The notes below the pieces were generated by a model, which was not told the DNA's origin, made no database searches, and saw only the letters and a list, made by a program, of their open reading frames with translations. A program made the position numbers and the translations under genes. From the NCBI RefSeq assembly GCF_000719335.1, contig NZ_JOGB01000039.1, positions 22,488-86,487 on the forward strand: 64,000 nt of DNA. The letters run 5' to 3'. Position 1 is the first letter of the stretch. Each line of letters starts with the position of its first letter. Origin of the DNA: Streptomyces sp. NRRL S-87 (GTDB lineage Bacteria; Actinomycetota; Actinomycetes; Streptomycetales; Streptomycetaceae). Of the stretch, positions 1 to 8,803 are shown piece after piece.

Positions 1-315
1 GGCGACCTTGATGACATCGCCGGAGGCGAGCTTCTCCAGGTTTGCCTTGTAGCGACGGGACCAGTTCGTCGGCTCTTCGGCGTACGGCGCGCGCAGCACC
101 TCGAAGACCCGGTCCAGCCCGTCCTGGCCGACCACATCGCGAACGCCGACGAACTCCGCATTGTCCGCAGGCACACGAACCGTCAGGTCGCCCTGGGCGA
201 CCTTGAGCACCAAGTAGGTCTTGTCCACGCCTTTGATCTGGCGAGTTTCGATGGCCTCGATCAGCGCGGCCCCGTGATGGGGATAGACCACGGTGTCGCC
301 AACCTTGAACGTCAT
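1..315 (-). CDS. carD: CarD/CdnL-family RNA polymerase-binding transcriptional regulator (3' end outside window)
   Basis: The reverse strand reads from ATG at 315 to the window edge without a stop, giving 105 residues beginning [15 protein letters not shown]. This N-terminal beta-rich domain matches the CarD_CdnL_TRCF RNA polymerase-interacting domain, which in actinobacteria binds the RNAP beta subunit and stabilises open complexes at housekeeping promoters. The start has a purine-rich GGAAGGGG about 10 bases upstream. Homologues are about 160 residues, so roughly one third, including most of the C-terminal helical DNA-contacting domain, is missing. In known Streptomyces genomes carD lies next to the phoRP locus, which agrees with the neighbours here. 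Family assignment is firm; essentiality is inferred. Confidence 0.93.
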   Translation of the reverse strand, partial: MTFKVGDTVVYPHHGAALIEAIETRQIKGVDKTYLVLKVAQGDLTVRVPADNAEFVGVRDVVGQDGLDRVFEVLRAPYAEEPTNWSRRYKANLEKLASGDVIKVA

Positions 316-1026
316 GTGACAGGTACCCCTTCCGTGGCTATCAAGAGTAACACGAGAATGAGCTGTTCTGAATGGCGTTTCCGCAGGTCAGGGCGTATCT
401 CGGGGCTTGACAACAGCAACCGGAACGTGCTGGGAAGGGGCCCGGGAGGGGGGTATTCGCAGGTGGGAGCCGCTGCGCGCGCGGGCTGAAACGACCACGT
501 TACACCTCCCGGGGGACCTCCAAGGAGTGAGGTACGTCCCGTTTTGCCGGTTTCGAAGCCGCGATACCGAACTACTCCGTTCGATGCCCGACCACCCGTC
601 CGGAGCCAATCCCGAATTGATCACGGCGGGCGATCACGCGCACTGATCGCGAACGGCTCTCCGGTACTCCGCCGCTTTTCGGGGACCGTCCACGAAATTG
701 ATCACGGCCGAAATGTGTGGCGAATGTGAAGCACCCTCGGGCCGACGTGGGGGAATGCGCCCCGGGGGTGGTCGCCGGGTCCCGGCGGGGGCTTCCGGGC
801 CGCCGACCGGGCCGACGGGCGGAGGAGGCCGGGGCGGCCGGGGTGGACGGGGCCGGGCGGCTGGGCGGAGGAGGCCGCGCGGCCGCGCGGAGGGTCGGGT
901 GCGGGGGCGGGGCGGCGGCTCGGTAACCTAAGCCCGCTGACACACCCTTAGGGCGGCTTTACCTGTCCAGGCAGAGCCCCCCGTTCCGCCTCCGACCGTC
1001 CTTACGTCCAAGGAGTTGCCGCCGCC
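316..1026. other. 711-bp intergenic region between divergent carD and the DUF461 lipoprotein gene
   Basis: No convincing coding sequence. It should hold the carD promoter on the reverse strand and the lipoprotein promoter on the forward strand. The motif GAAATTGATCACGGC occurs at 694-708 and, with one A fewer, at 614-627. A possible forward promoter is TTGATC at 698 with GAATGT 18 bases later. Bases 740-925 are extremely G-rich with almost no T or A. CCTAAG near 926 and CTTAGG about 14 bases later form a weak inverted repeat. Confidence 0.5.
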
Positions 1027-1701
1027 GTGAGCCGCAGCCTTCGACGCGGCGCCCTTGCCGCCGCCGCCACCGTTCTCTCGATCGGATCGCTCGCCGCCTG
1101 CGGCGCGGGCAGTAACGCGCAGACGCTGGAGATCAAGCCGGACAACGCGGCGGTCACCAAGGGCGAGATCCAGGTGCAGAACGCCCTGGTCATCACGCAG
1201 CCCGAGCACGACGCCAAGGGCCCGGCGGCCGTCTCCGCGACCCTGTTCAACAACGGCGTGCTGCCCCAGACCCTGGACGCCGTCAGCGTCCCGGGCGGCG
1301 GCGGCGAAGTGAAGCTCAAGGCCGCGGACGGCTCCGGCAAGATCGTCGTGCCGGCCGGCGGCTCCGTGGTCCTGGGCGGCAAGGGCAACCCCTCCGCGAT
1401 CGTCGAGACCCCCCGCGGGTCCCTGAAGGACGGCGCCGCGCAGAAGGTCGTCTTCCGCTTCAGCCGGACCGGTTACGTCCAGCTGGGCGCGTTCGTCGTC
1501 CCGGCCAAGAGCTACTTCAGCGACTACGGCCCGACCGAGCTCCCGGAGCTCCCGGCCGCCGGCGCCTCCGCCTCGCCGGCCGCCTCCGGCACGCCGTCGG
1601 GCAGCCCGTCCGGCTCCCCCTCCGGCAAGGCCTCCGGCACCCCCGGGGGCCACGGCAGCGGCACCCCGTCGGGCTCGGCCTCGCACGGCGCGGGTCACTG
1701 A
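1027..1701 (+). CDS. DUF461-type secreted lipoprotein (possible copper-chaperone-like fold)
   Basis: A 224-residue protein starting with GTG at 1027, preceded by AAGGAG about 11 bases upstream. Residues 1-25 form a lipoprotein signal ending in the lipobox LAAC, so the mature protein should be anchored by a lipidated Cys25. The middle (about 30-175) is a beta-rich domain resembling DUF461/PCuAC-like proteins of Streptomyces. The last 45 residues are a Ser/Gly/Pro-rich tail built from SGSP-like repeats, probably a flexible wall-spanning linker. It converges on phoP, with a strong hairpin between them. A role in copper delivery is only a fold-level guess; no clear Met/His metal motif is visible. 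Confidence 0.75.
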   Translation: MSRSLRRGALAAAATVLSIGSLAACGAGSNAQTLEIKPDNAAVTKGEIQVQNALVITQPEHDAKGPAAVSATLFNNGVLPQTLDAVSVPGGGGEVKLKAADGSGKIVVPAGGSVVLGGKGNPSAIVETPRGSLKDGAAQKVVFRFSRTGYVQLGAFVVPAKSYFSDYGPTELPELPAAGASASPAASGTPSGSPSGSPSGKASGTPGGHGSGTPSGSASHGAGH

Positions 1702-1768
1702 CGCCACGGGCCTCCCGGCCCCGCGGGGCGCCTGACCCCGCGGGAGGACGCCCGTGACCCCGTACGCA

Positions 1769-1834
1769 CACGAAGGCGCCCCGCCCGGTTCGACCGACGC
1801 CAGTGTCGGTTCGACCGGGCGGGGCGCCTTCGTG
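1769..1834. terminator. Strong bidirectional terminator between the lipoprotein gene and phoP
   Basis: CACGAAGGCGCCCCGCCCGG pairs with CCGGGCGGGGCGCCTTCGTG, with an inner CCGAC/GTCGG stem closing a GCCAGT loop. It sits between two convergent genes, so it can serve both. No T-tract follows, as is usual in Streptomyces. Confidence 0.8.
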
Positions 1835-1866
1835 CACGCGCCGGCCGCGGCGGCGGCCGCCGCGGT

Positions 1867-2547
1867 CTACGGCTCGAACTTGTAGCCGAGGCCGCGGACC
1901 GTGACCAGGTAGCGCGGGGCGCCGGGGTCCGGCTCGATCTTGGCGCGCAGGCGCTTGACGTGCACGTCGAGGGTCTTGGTGTCGCCGACGTAGTCCGCGC
2001 CCCAGACCCGGTCGATCAACTGCATGCGGGTCAGCACGCGGCCCGCGTTGCGCAGCAGCATCTCCAGGAGGTCGAACTCCTTGAGCGGCAGGTCCACCTT
2101 CGCGCCGGCGACCGTGACCACGTGCCGGTCGACGTCCATCCGTACCGGGCCGGCCTCCAGCGCGGCCGGGGTGACCTCCTCCGGCTCCCCGCGGCGGCGC
2201 AGCACCGCGCGGATGCGGGCGACCAGTTCCCGCGAGGAGAAGGGCTTGGTGACGTAGTCGTCCGCTCCTATCTCCAGCCCGACGACCTTGTCGATCTCGC
2301 TGTCCTTGGCGGTCACCATGATCACGGGTACGTTCGAACGGCCGCGCAGCTGACGGCAGACCTCGGTGCCGGGCAGGCCCGGCAGCATCAGGTCGAGGAG
2401 GACGAGGTCGGCGCCGTTGCGCTCGAACTCGTCCAGGCCGTCGGGGCCGGTCGCGGCGATGGCGACCTCGAAGCCCTCCTTGCGGAGCATGTAGGAAAGG
2501 GCGTCGCTGAAGGATTCCTCATCCTCGACGACGAGCACTCGGGTCAC
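1867..2547 (-). CDS. phoP: Phosphate-response regulator PhoP (OmpR family)
   Basis: A 226-residue OmpR-type response regulator that controls the phosphate-starvation regulon and, in Streptomyces, secondary metabolism. Residues 1-115 are the receiver with acidic pair E8/D9, phosphoacceptor D52 in LLDLMLPG, T79 and K101. Residues 130-226 are the winged-helix DNA-binding domain with KEFDLLEMLLRNAGRVLTR and the C-terminal VRGLGYKF hairpin. GTG at 2547 is chosen because GGAGG lies 7 bases upstream and because it overlaps the phoR stop in a GTGA arrangement, implying translational coupling. Neighbours carD and phoU support the identity. It likely autoregulates through the PHO box upstream of phoR. 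Confidence 0.97.
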   Translation of the reverse strand: MTRVLVVEDEESFSDALSYMLRKEGFEVAIAATGPDGLDEFERNGADLVLLDLMLPGLPGTEVCRQLRGRSNVPVIMVTAKDSEIDKVVGLEIGADDYVTKPFSSRELVARIRAVLRRRGEPEEVTPAALEAGPVRMDVDRHVVTVAGAKVDLPLKEFDLLEMLLRNAGRVLTRMQLIDRVWGADYVGDTKTLDVHVKRLRAKIEPDPGAPRYLVTVRGLGYKFEP

Positions 2548-3794
2548 GGAAGGACCTCCGGGGCAGGGATGGCTGTTTCTTGGTCGGGCTGGGTCCGGGT
2601 GGCGGTGACCGGTCCGGAGTCCGGCCGCTTCTTCGGCTCGGCGGCGGCTTCCGGAAGTCGCAGGGTGAAGGTCGAGCCCTGGCCCTCGGCGCTCCACACC
2701 GTGACCTCGCCGCCGTGCGAGGCGGCGACGTGCTTGACGATGGCGAGTCCGAGGCCGGTACCGCCGGTGGCGCGGGAGCGGGCCGGGTCGACGCGGTAGA
2801 AGCGTTCGAAGATGCGCTCGCGGTCCTTCTCCGGGATGCCGACGCCCTGGTCGGTGACCGCGATCTCGATCAGGTCCCCTCCGGGTGCGGCGACCCGGCG
2901 GCCGGCTATGCCGACGCGGGTGCGGGCCGGGGAGTAGTTGACGGCGTTCTCCACGAGGTTGCCGAGGGCCGCCGCGAGCTGGCCGCGGTGACCCCAGACC
3001 CGCAGGTCGGCGGTGCCGCCGGCGGCCATGATGATCTGCTTGGCGCTGGCCGTCTGGCGGCAGCGGTCGATGGCCTCGGCGACGAGCGTGTCCACGCGGA
3101 CCGGCTCGGCGTCCTCCAGCCGCTCGTCGTTCTGGACCCTGGAGAGGTCGATGAGCTCCTGCACGAGGTTCGTCAGGCGGGTGGCCTCGATCTGCATGCG
3201 GCCGGCGAAGCGGGTGACCGCCTCGGGGTCGTCGGAGGCGTCCATGACGGCCTCCGAGAGCAGCGAGAGCGCGCCGACCGGCGTCTTCAGCTCGTGCGAG
3301 ACGTTGGCGACGAAGTCGCGGCGGACCGCCTCGATGCGCCGGGCCTCGGTGAGGTCCTCGACGAGGAGGAGGACCAGGCGCGAGCCGAGCGGCGCCACGC
3401 GGGCGGAGACCGCCAAGGCCTCGCCGCGGCCGGTGCCGCGCCGGGGCAGGTCCAGTTCGACCTGCCGTATCTCGCCGTCCCGACGCGTGTCCCGGGCCAT
3501 GTGCAGCATCGGCTCGACGGCCAGCTTCCCGCCGCGGACCAGGCCGAGGGCGTACGCCGCCGAACTGGCCTTGACGACGCTGTCCGCCTCGTCCAGGACC
3601 ACCGCGGAGGAGCGCAGCACGGAGAGGACGGTGTCCACACCGGGCGGCAGCACCGCGTTGATGTCGGGGCGCATGGCGCTCCGGGTGGGGCGGGCCTGGT
3701 CGCGCTCGCTCCAGCGGAACGCCAGCACGGCGATGACGCCGGTGCACAACCCGGCGATCGCTGCAGCTGCGGCGACCGCCGCGTTCACGTCCAT
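2544..3794 (-). CDS. phoR: Phosphate sensor histidine kinase PhoR (SenX3-like)
   Basis: A 416-residue membrane histidine kinase. One N-terminal transmembrane segment (about residues 4-26) is followed by a PAS-like region (about 50-150), a HisKA domain with phosphoacceptor H167 in VSHELKTP, and an HATPase_c domain with the N box (NLVENAVNYS) and G boxes (DQGVGIPE, GGTGLGLAIV). The absence of an extracellular sensor loop is typical of actinobacterial PhoR/SenX3, which are thought to sense phosphate indirectly through the Pst-PhoU system. The stop overlaps the phoP start by 4 bases. The gene is divergent from phoU. Confidence 0.97.
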   Translation of the reverse strand: MDVNAAVAAAAAIAGLCTGVIAVLAFRWSERDQARPTRSAMRPDINAVLPPGVDTVLSVLRSSAVVLDEADSVVKASSAAYALGLVRGGKLAVEPMLHMARDTRRDGEIRQVELDLPRRGTGRGEALAVSARVAPLGSRLVLLLVEDLTEARRIEAVRRDFVANVSHELKTPVGALSLLSEAVMDASDDPEAVTRFAGRMQIEATRLTNLVQELIDLSRVQNDERLEDAEPVRVDTLVAEAIDRCRQTASAKQIIMAAGGTADLRVWGHRGQLAAALGNLVENAVNYSPARTRVGIAGRRVAAPGGDLIEIAVTDQGVGIPEKDRERIFERFYRVDPARSRATGGTGLGLAIVKHVAASHGGEVTVWSAEGQGSTFTLRLPEAAAEPKKRPDSGPVTATRTQPDQETAIPAPEVLP

Positions 3795-3822
3795 GTGTCC
3801 AGGTTAAGCAGGCACGACGGCA

Positions 3823-3900
3823 GTTCCACAGCCGTTCGGGTGGCACCTCGAACAGTCGTCGCCCAGAGTTCACCATGGCGACCGTGCTGATTCACTTGTG
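3823..3900. promoter_or_regulatory. Candidate PHO box between phoRP and phoU
   Basis: GTTCACCATGG at 3868-3878 and ATTCACTTGTG at 3890-3900 lie exactly two 11-base units apart. GTTCCACAGCC (3823) and GTTCGGGTGGC (3834) form another adjacent 11-base pair. PhoP binds 11-base direct repeats resembling GTTCACC, so this is consistent with autoregulation of phoRP and control of phoU. Position and spacing are observed; binding is inferred. Confidence 0.65.
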
Positions 3901-3988
3901 GTGCCGGAGTCCGACGCGTGCGCGGCCCACCGTGGGAGCGTGGGGTCAGACACCCCGGACCCCCGGCAGTACAGGAGAGAGGGACACC

Positions 3989-4657
3989 ATGCGCGACGCG
4001 TACCACGAGGAACTGGACTCGATCGGGGACGGCCTGGTCGAGATGGCCCGGCTCGTCGGGTCCGCGATCGGGCGGGCCACCACGGCCATGCTCGACGCCG
4101 ACCTGAAGCTCGCGGAGAGCGTGATCGCGGCCGACCAGAAGGTCGACGACCTCCAGCACGACCTGGAGGCCCGTGCCATCGCGCTGCTGGCCCGCCAGCA
4201 GCCGGTCGCCACCGACCTGCGCATCGTCGTCACCTCGCTGCGGATGAGCGCCGACCTGGAGCGCTCGGGCGACCTGGCCCAGCACGTGGCCAAGCTGGCG
4301 CGGCTGCGCTTCCCGGAGACGGCGGTGCCGCGGGACCTGCACGCGACGATCCTCGAGATGGGCCAGCTGGCGCAGCGTCTGATGGCGAAGGCCGCCGAGG
4401 TGATCATCACGAAGGACGTCGACCTGGCGCTCCAGCTGGAGACGGACGACGACGAGATGGACCAGCTGCACCGCACGCTGTTCCAGCACCTGATGGACGA
4501 CCGCTGGAAGCACGGCATCGAGACCGCCGTGGACGTCACGCTGCTGGGCCGCTACTACGAGCGCTTCGCCGACCACGCGGTCTCGGTCGCCAAGCGCGTC
4601 GTCTACCTGGTCACGGGCGAGCACGCGGACGAGCTCCAGGCCCCCGTCGAGGCCTGA
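3989..4657 (+). CDS. phoU: Phosphate signalling protein PhoU
   Basis: A 222-residue helical protein with two tandem PhoU repeats (about residues 5-95 and 115-205), each carrying the acidic E/DxxxD-type metal-binding helices. PhoU links the Pst transporter to the PhoR kinase and dampens the Pho response when phosphate is plentiful. The start at 3989 (MRDAYHEELDSIGDGL) is preferred over an in-frame upstream ATG at 3875 because it has AGGAGA about 11 bases upstream and matches the usual PhoU N-terminus. It is divergent from phoRP, with a candidate PHO box in the shared promoter region. Confidence 0.96.
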   Translation: MRDAYHEELDSIGDGLVEMARLVGSAIGRATTAMLDADLKLAESVIAADQKVDDLQHDLEARAIALLARQQPVATDLRIVVTSLRMSADLERSGDLAQHVAKLARLRFPETAVPRDLHATILEMGQLAQRLMAKAAEVIITKDVDLALQLETDDDEMDQLHRTLFQHLMDDRWKHGIETAVDVTLLGRYYERFADHAVSVAKRVVYLVTGEHADELQAPVEA

Positions 4658-4770
4658 CGCGCCGGGCGCTCCTCTGCGCCGTTGACGCGCCCCCGGGGCT
4701 GGGCATGAATGAGGCGAGGCGGTACGCGCGTGCGCTTTCCAGGGACGTGTACGCCTTCCTAGGAGGAACC

Positions 4771-4920
4771 ATGTCCGATTCCCCCGTACCCATCACCCCG
4801 GAACAGGAGCAGCAGCCCGCCGCGGAGCCGCTCCGCCTGCCGCTGCTGGCCGCCTGCGGCTGCGGCTCCGGCTGCGGCTGCGGCTGCCAGTCCGGAGCCC
4901 CCTGCCAGTGCGGCGGCTGA
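4771..4920 (+). CDS. 49-residue cysteine-rich peptide (metallothionein-like)
   Basis: A small ORF with a near-perfect ribosome site (AGGAGG, 4 bases before ATG). The first 30 residues are acidic and Pro/Gln-rich; residues 29-49 contain six cysteines in CGCGSGCGCGC and CQCGG contexts separated mainly by Gly. It is followed at once by a strong terminator, so it looks like a complete transcription unit. The Cys/Gly pattern suggests metal binding, but it could instead be a substrate peptide for modification; no modifying enzyme is adjacent. No characterised family is recognised. Confidence 0.75.
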   Translation: MSDSPVPITPEQEQQPAAEPLRLPLLAACGCGSGCGCGCQSGAPCQCGG

Positions 4921-4940
4921 CCCGCGGCCGCGGATGCGCG

Positions 4941-4968
4941 GGCCCCGTCCGGGGTACCGGACGGGGCC
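4941..4968 (+). terminator. Terminator after the cysteine-rich peptide gene
   Basis: GGCCCCGTCCGG and CCGGACGGGGCC form a perfect 12-bp stem around a GGTA loop, 20 bases after the stop codon, followed by TTCCT. Confidence 0.85.
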
Positions 4969-5093
4969 TTCCTGCTGTCCCGCCCCGTAGCGGGGCGGTG
5001 ACCCGCGCCCGGCTTGACCGCAGTGGCGGCGCGCCCCTTCACGCACCCGGCCCGCCGGCCGCGTATCCGCGCCCGCGCCCACACCCACACCGC

Positions 5094-5117
5094 GCCCGTG
5101 CCCGTGCCCGTGCCCGT
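5094..5117. repeat. Four tandem GCCCGT hexamers
   Basis: GCCCGT is repeated four times without interruption in the gap between the cysteine-rich peptide gene and the next small secreted protein. No function is evident. Confidence 0.7.
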
Positions 5118-5215
5118 AATGGCCGTTAACAGCTGTTCTGGGCACAACGCCCAAGAATCTTGTTACTCGTCCGGATCTCTTGACACACCCCGGCCCGCCC
5201 TCGAAGCGTGGAGGG

Positions 5216-5461
5216 ATGACCAGCAACGGAAAGCTCAAGAGAGTGGGCGCGGCGGTCGCCGCCACCGCGGCGGTCTTCGCGCTCGGCGTCGGAGGCGGAA
5301 CCGCGGCCTTCGGGGCGATCACGCCGCACGACACGTCGTGCACCAACAACGGCGGCCACGACCCGGGCGGCCAGCAGCCGACCTGTTCCGGCGGCGGCCT
5401 CACCCAGAACTCCGAGAACCAGAACCCCGCGGGCCACGCCCCGGCCGGCCACAACAAGTGA
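5216..5461 (+). CDS. Small secreted protein of unknown function
   Basis: An 81-residue protein from ATG at 5216. Residues 1-35 form a signal peptide (basic KLKR, then an Ala/Val-rich core ending near GTAAFGAI). The mature part is about 45 residues, hydrophilic, Asn/Gly/His-rich, with two cysteines (SCTNNG and PTCSGG) that could form one disulfide. TTGACA at 5180-5185, 30 bases before the ATG, fits a -35 element and would give a very short or leaderless transcript; a TTG start at 5180 is therefore less likely. No known domain is recognised. A terminator follows closely. Confidence 0.65.
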   Translation: MTSNGKLKRVGAAVAATAAVFALGVGGGTAAFGAITPHDTSCTNNGGHDPGGQQPTCSGGGLTQNSENQNPAGHAPAGHNK

Positions 5462-5470
5462 CGAACCAGA

Positions 5471-5507
5471 AACCCCCTGCCGGCGGACAGTCCGCGGACA
5501 GGGGGTT
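5471..5507 (+). terminator. Terminator after the small secreted protein gene
   Basis: AACCCCCTG pairs with CAGGGGGTT, with a further imperfect GCGGAC/GTCCGC inner stem, followed by TTCTTCC. It can also end the convergent phosphoglycerate mutase transcript. Confidence 0.8.
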
Positions 5508-5544
5508 CTTCCATGCACGGTTACTGCACGGGTTGCCGAACGGG

Positions 5545-6303
5545 TTACTTCTTGCCCTGGTTCTTGACGGCCTCGATGGCGGCGGCGGCGGCCTCGGGGT
5601 CGAGGTAGGTGCCGCCGGGGTTCAGGGGCTTGAAGTCGGCGTCGAGCTCGTAGGAGAGCGGGATGCCGGTGGGGATGTTCAGGCCCGCGATGTCGGCGTC
5701 GGAGATGCCGTCCAGGTGCTTGACCAGGGCGCGCAGCGAGTTGCCGTGGGCGGCGACGAGGACCGTGCGGCCGGCCAGGAGGTCCGGGACGATGCCGTCG
5801 TACCAGTACGGCAGCATGCGGTGGACGACGTCCTTGAGGCACTCGGTCCGCGGGCGCAGCTCCGGCGGGATCGTCGCGTAGCGCGGGTCGCCGGACTGGG
5901 AGAACTCGGTGCCGTCCTCGAGGGCCGGCGGCGGGGTGTCGTACGAGCGGCGCCACAGCATGAACTGCTCCTCGCCGAACTCGGCGAGCGTCTGGGCCTT
6001 GTCCTTGCCCTGCAGCGCGCCGTAGTGGCGCTCGTTCAGGCGCCACGAGCGGTGGACCGGGATCCAGTGGCGGTCGGCGGCCTCGAGCGCCAGCTGCGCG
6101 GTGCGGATCGCGCGCTTCTGGAGCGAGGTGTGCACGACGTCGGGGAGCAGGCCGGCGTCCTTGAGCAGCTCACCGCCGCGGACCGCCTCCTTCTCGCCCT
6201 TCTCGTTGAGGTTGACGTCCACCCAACCGGTGAACAGGTTCTTCGCGTTCCACTCGCTCTCGCCGTGGCGGAGCAGGATCAGCTTGTACGGTGCGTCGGC
6301 CAT
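5545..6303 (-). CDS. gpmA: 2,3-bisphosphoglycerate-dependent phosphoglycerate mutase
   Basis: A 252-residue cytoplasmic glycolytic enzyme interconverting 3- and 2-phosphoglycerate. The phosphohistidine motif [10 protein letters not shown] is at residues 10-19 with catalytic H13; [10 protein letters not shown] and the second catalytic histidine in [10 protein letters not shown] are present, as is the C-terminal family motif GIPLSYEL. The start at 6303 gives the standard actinobacterial N-terminus [14 protein letters not shown]; the open frame continues upstream only because of base composition. Length matches the family. The gene is divergent from the MFS transporter gene. Confidence 0.96.
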   Translation of the reverse strand: MADAPYKLILLRHGESEWNAKNLFTGWVDVNLNEKGEKEAVRGGELLKDAGLLPDVVHTSLQKRAIRTAQLALEAADRHWIPVHRSWRLNERHYGALQGKDKAQTLAEFGEEQFMLWRRSYDTPPPALEDGTEFSQSGDPRYATIPPELRPRTECLKDVVHRMLPYWYDGIVPDLLAGRTVLVAAHGNSLRALVKHLDGISDADIAGLNIPTGIPLSYELDADFKPLNPGGTYLDPEAAAAAIEAVKNQGKK

Positions 6304-6362
6304 GCGTACGAGCCTAGTGGACGGTGTCAGGGCCTGCGCGCCCCCTCCCGGGCCCCCCGTCG

Positions 6363-6381
6363 ATTGACGCCGGGCGTCAAT
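6363..6381. promoter_or_regulatory. 19-bp perfect palindrome, candidate operator upstream of the MFS gene
   Basis: ATTGACGCCGGGCGTCAAT is a perfect 9+1+9 inverted repeat in the divergent gap, 76 bases before the MFS start and 60 bases before gpmA. It includes a TTGACG that could be a -35 element, so a bound repressor would block the promoter. Confidence 0.55.
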
Positions 6382-6456
6382 TGGATGGCGCCCGCGGGCG
6401 CCCGTCCGTAACGTGCGAACCTCCGTCACGCCGCTTACATCGCCAGGGGGACCCGG

Positions 6457-7779
6457 ATGGCCGCCGCCTCGCTCGCCTCGTTCAGAAGAGCCGCCCGCGA
6501 GAGCGTGGCGGGGTTGCCCAGGGAGTTCTGGTGGCTGTGGACCAGCACCCTGGTGAACCGGCTCGGGGCCTTCGTCGCCACGTTCATGGCCCTGTACCTG
6601 ACCCTGGAGCGGGGCTACTCGGCCTCCTTCGCAGGACTCGTCGCCGCGCTCCACGGCCTGGGCGGGGTGGTGTCCTCGCTGGTCGCGGGCGTGATGACGG
6701 ACCGGCTCGGCCGCCGCCCGACGCTGATGGCGGCGCAGGCCTCCACCGCCGTCGCGGTGGCCGTCCTCGGCTTCATGGAGCACCCGGTCGCGATCGCCCT
6801 CGTGGCGCTGGTCGTGGGCATGACCTCGAACGCCTCGCGCCCCGCGGTGCAGGCGATGATGTCCGACATCGTCGCGCCCGAGGACCGGGTGCGCGCGTTC
6901 GCGCTGAACTTCTGGGCCATCAACCTCGGCTTCGCGGTCTCCTCGACCGCGGCCGGCTTCGTCGCCGAGTACAGCTACCTCGCGGGCTTCCTCGGCGAGG
7001 CGGCGCTGACGCTGGTGTGCGCCGTGCTCGTGTACGTCAAGCTCCCCGAGTCCCGGCCGGAGCGGTCCGGCACCGGGGCCGGCGACGGGGCGGCGGCCGA
7101 GGAGGCGGTCAGCCTCCGGACGGTACTGCGCGACAAGCGCTTCATGGGCGTGGTCGGGCTGTCCTTCCTGATCTCGCTGATCTTCACGCAGGGGTCGGTC
7201 GGGCTGCCGGTGGCGATGGGCGCCGGCGGCTTCAGCGCCGGGGACTACGGGATGGTCATCGCGGTCAACGGCGTGCTGATCGTGCTCCTCCAGCTGCCGG
7301 TGACGCGCTTCGTCGAGCATCGCGACCCGCAGCGGCTGCTGGTGGTGTCGGCCCTGCTCGCGGGCTACGGGTTCGGGCTGACCGCCTTCGCCGGGTCGAT
7401 CGGGGCGTACGCGCTGTCGGTGTGCGTGTGGACGCTCGCCGAGATCATCAACGCACCGACGCAGATGGGCCTCGTCGTGCGGCTCTCCCCGGCCCACGGG
7501 CGCGGCCGCTACCAAGGCATGTACACGATGAGCTGGTCGGTGGCGGCGCTGGTCGCGCCGCTGATGGCCGGATACGTGATCGACCGCTTCGGGGCGGAGT
7601 GGCTGTGGGGATCCACGGCCGTGCTCGGTACGGCGGCCGCGTTCGGGTACTGGGCGCTGATGCGGAGGCTGGCGACGGGATCCGGTACGGGCGCGGGTGA
7701 CGACGGCGCCGCGGCGGGACCGCCCGTCGCGGCGCCGGCCGGCGCCGGCGCCGACGTTCCGGTCGACGTCACGCCGTAG
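6457..7779 (+). CDS. MFS family transporter
   Basis: A 440-residue protein with about 12 hydrophobic segments in two halves joined by a hydrophilic loop (about residues 195-220). The MFS signature [14 protein letters not shown] is in the loop after the second helix. The C-terminal 35 residues are hydrophilic Gly/Ala-rich. The start has AGGGGG about 10 bases upstream. It is probably a drug or metabolite exporter, but the substrate cannot be read from sequence. Its 3' end overlaps the convergent regulator gene by 11 bases. A perfect palindrome upstream suggests repressor control. Confidence 0.9.
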   Translation: MAAASLASFRRAARESVAGLPREFWWLWTSTLVNRLGAFVATFMALYLTLERGYSASFAGLVAALHGLGGVVSSLVAGVMTDRLGRRPTLMAAQASTAVAVAVLGFMEHPVAIALVALVVGMTSNASRPAVQAMMSDIVAPEDRVRAFALNFWAINLGFAVSSTAAGFVAEYSYLAGFLGEAALTLVCAVLVYVKLPESRPERSGTGAGDGAAAEEAVSLRTVLRDKRFMGVVGLSFLISLIFTQGSVGLPVAMGAGGFSAGDYGMVIAVNGVLIVLLQLPVTRFVEHRDPQRLLVVSALLAGYGFGLTAFAGSIGAYALSVCVWTLAEIINAPTQMGLVVRLSPAHGRGRYQGMYTMSWSVAALVAPLMAGYVIDRFGAEWLWGSTAVLGTAAAFGYWALMRRLATGSGTGAGDDGAAAGPPVAAPAGAGADVPVDVTP

Positions 7780-8791
7780 CGCCCCGGCCCCCCTCGCCGC
7801 CGCCGGTGGCGGCGATCAGGGCCGCGATGCCGTCCAGGTGGCGGGCCAGACCGAAGGCGAAGAGCGACTCGGCCGACAGGGCGGCGGCGGCCGGGGAGGC
7901 GCGGACGGCGGTGAAGGACGGGAAGCTGCCGTCCGCGAGCAGGGCCGCCATGCGCTCCTCCTGGGCCGCCATCCAGGGGCCGCCCGTGACCCCGCCGGCC
8001 CGGGCCGTCTGCTGGGCGGCGGCGAGGTCCACCGCGTAGCCGCGGACGTGGCCGAAGAGGGCCACCGCCGCGTGCAGCCGGGACGCGGCGTCCAGGCCGG
8101 TCCCCTCCAGCGCGGCCAGGGACCACTCGACGTGCCGCATCCCGCCCGGCGCGAGCAGGGGCCGGTCGAGGTTGAGGGCGGCGGCCAGCCAGGGGTGCGC
8201 GTGGTAGAGCCGCCACTGGGTACGGGCCGACAGCTCCAGCCGCGCCCGCCAGCCGGTCGGTGGGACGGCCGGCAGGGCGTCCGACGCGAAGGCGGCGTCG
8301 GCCATCATCGCGACGAGCTCGTACTTGTTCTCGACGTGCCGGTACAACGACATGGCCGAGACCCCGAGTTCGGTCGCCAGCCGGCGCATCGTCAGGGCCC
8401 CCAGCCCCTCGGCGTCGGCGACCGCGAGGGCGGTCGCGACCAGCCGTTCCCGGGCCGCGGACTCCGCGGCCGCGGCCGACCCGGCGGGCGTCCGGGCCCC
8501 GCGCGATGCCGCCGCGGCCCCGGGGCCGGCCGGCGCCCCGGTGCCGGCCCCCACCGCCCGGCCCGCCGGCGGCGCCGCGCACACCACCGTGCCGACCCCC
8601 GGCACCGCCCGGACCAGACCCTCCTGCCGCAGGGCGGCGAGCACCTTGCTGGCGGTGGCCATGGCGACCCCCCACCGCTGGGTGATGGCCCGGGTGGACG
8701 GCACCCGGTCGCCGGGCCGCAACTCCCCCTCCTCGATGCGCCGCCGCAGCTCGGCGGCGATCCGTACGTACGGCGGGTCGGCAACGGGCAT
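7769..8791 (-). CDS. Hybrid GntR-TetR transcriptional regulator
   Basis: A 340-residue protein with two DNA-binding domains. Residues 1-70 form a GntR-type winged helix ([20 protein letters not shown], then [20 protein letters not shown]). An Ala/Pro/Gly linker (about 71-110) leads to a TetR-type helix-turn-helix ([21 protein letters not shown], about 132-152) and a TetR_C-like ligand-binding domain to about residue 325. Such fusions are known in actinobacteria and usually repress a divergent enzyme gene. Here the divergent neighbour is an FAD monooxygenase, and the gap contains two TGCACTA-type palindromes. Confidence 0.92.
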   Translation of the reverse strand: MPVADPPYVRIAAELRRRIEEGELRPGDRVPSTRAITQRWGVAMATASKVLAALRQEGLVRAVPGVGTVVCAAPPAGRAVGAGTGAPAGPGAAAASRGARTPAGSAAAAESAARERLVATALAVADAEGLGALTMRRLATELGVSAMSLYRHVENKYELVAMMADAAFASDALPAVPPTGWRARLELSARTQWRLYHAHPWLAAALNLDRPLLAPGGMRHVEWSLAALEGTGLDAASRLHAAVALFGHVRGYAVDLAAAQQTARAGGVTGGPWMAAQEERMAALLADGSFPSFTAVRASPAAAALSAESLFAFGLARHLDGIAALIAATGGGEGGRGATA

Positions 8792-8803
8792 GGTGCACTC
8801 CTC

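Noticed and set aside
5180..5215. TTG start for the small secreted protein
   Set aside because: TTGACA here is better explained as a -35 element; the ATG at 5216 gives a normal signal peptide.
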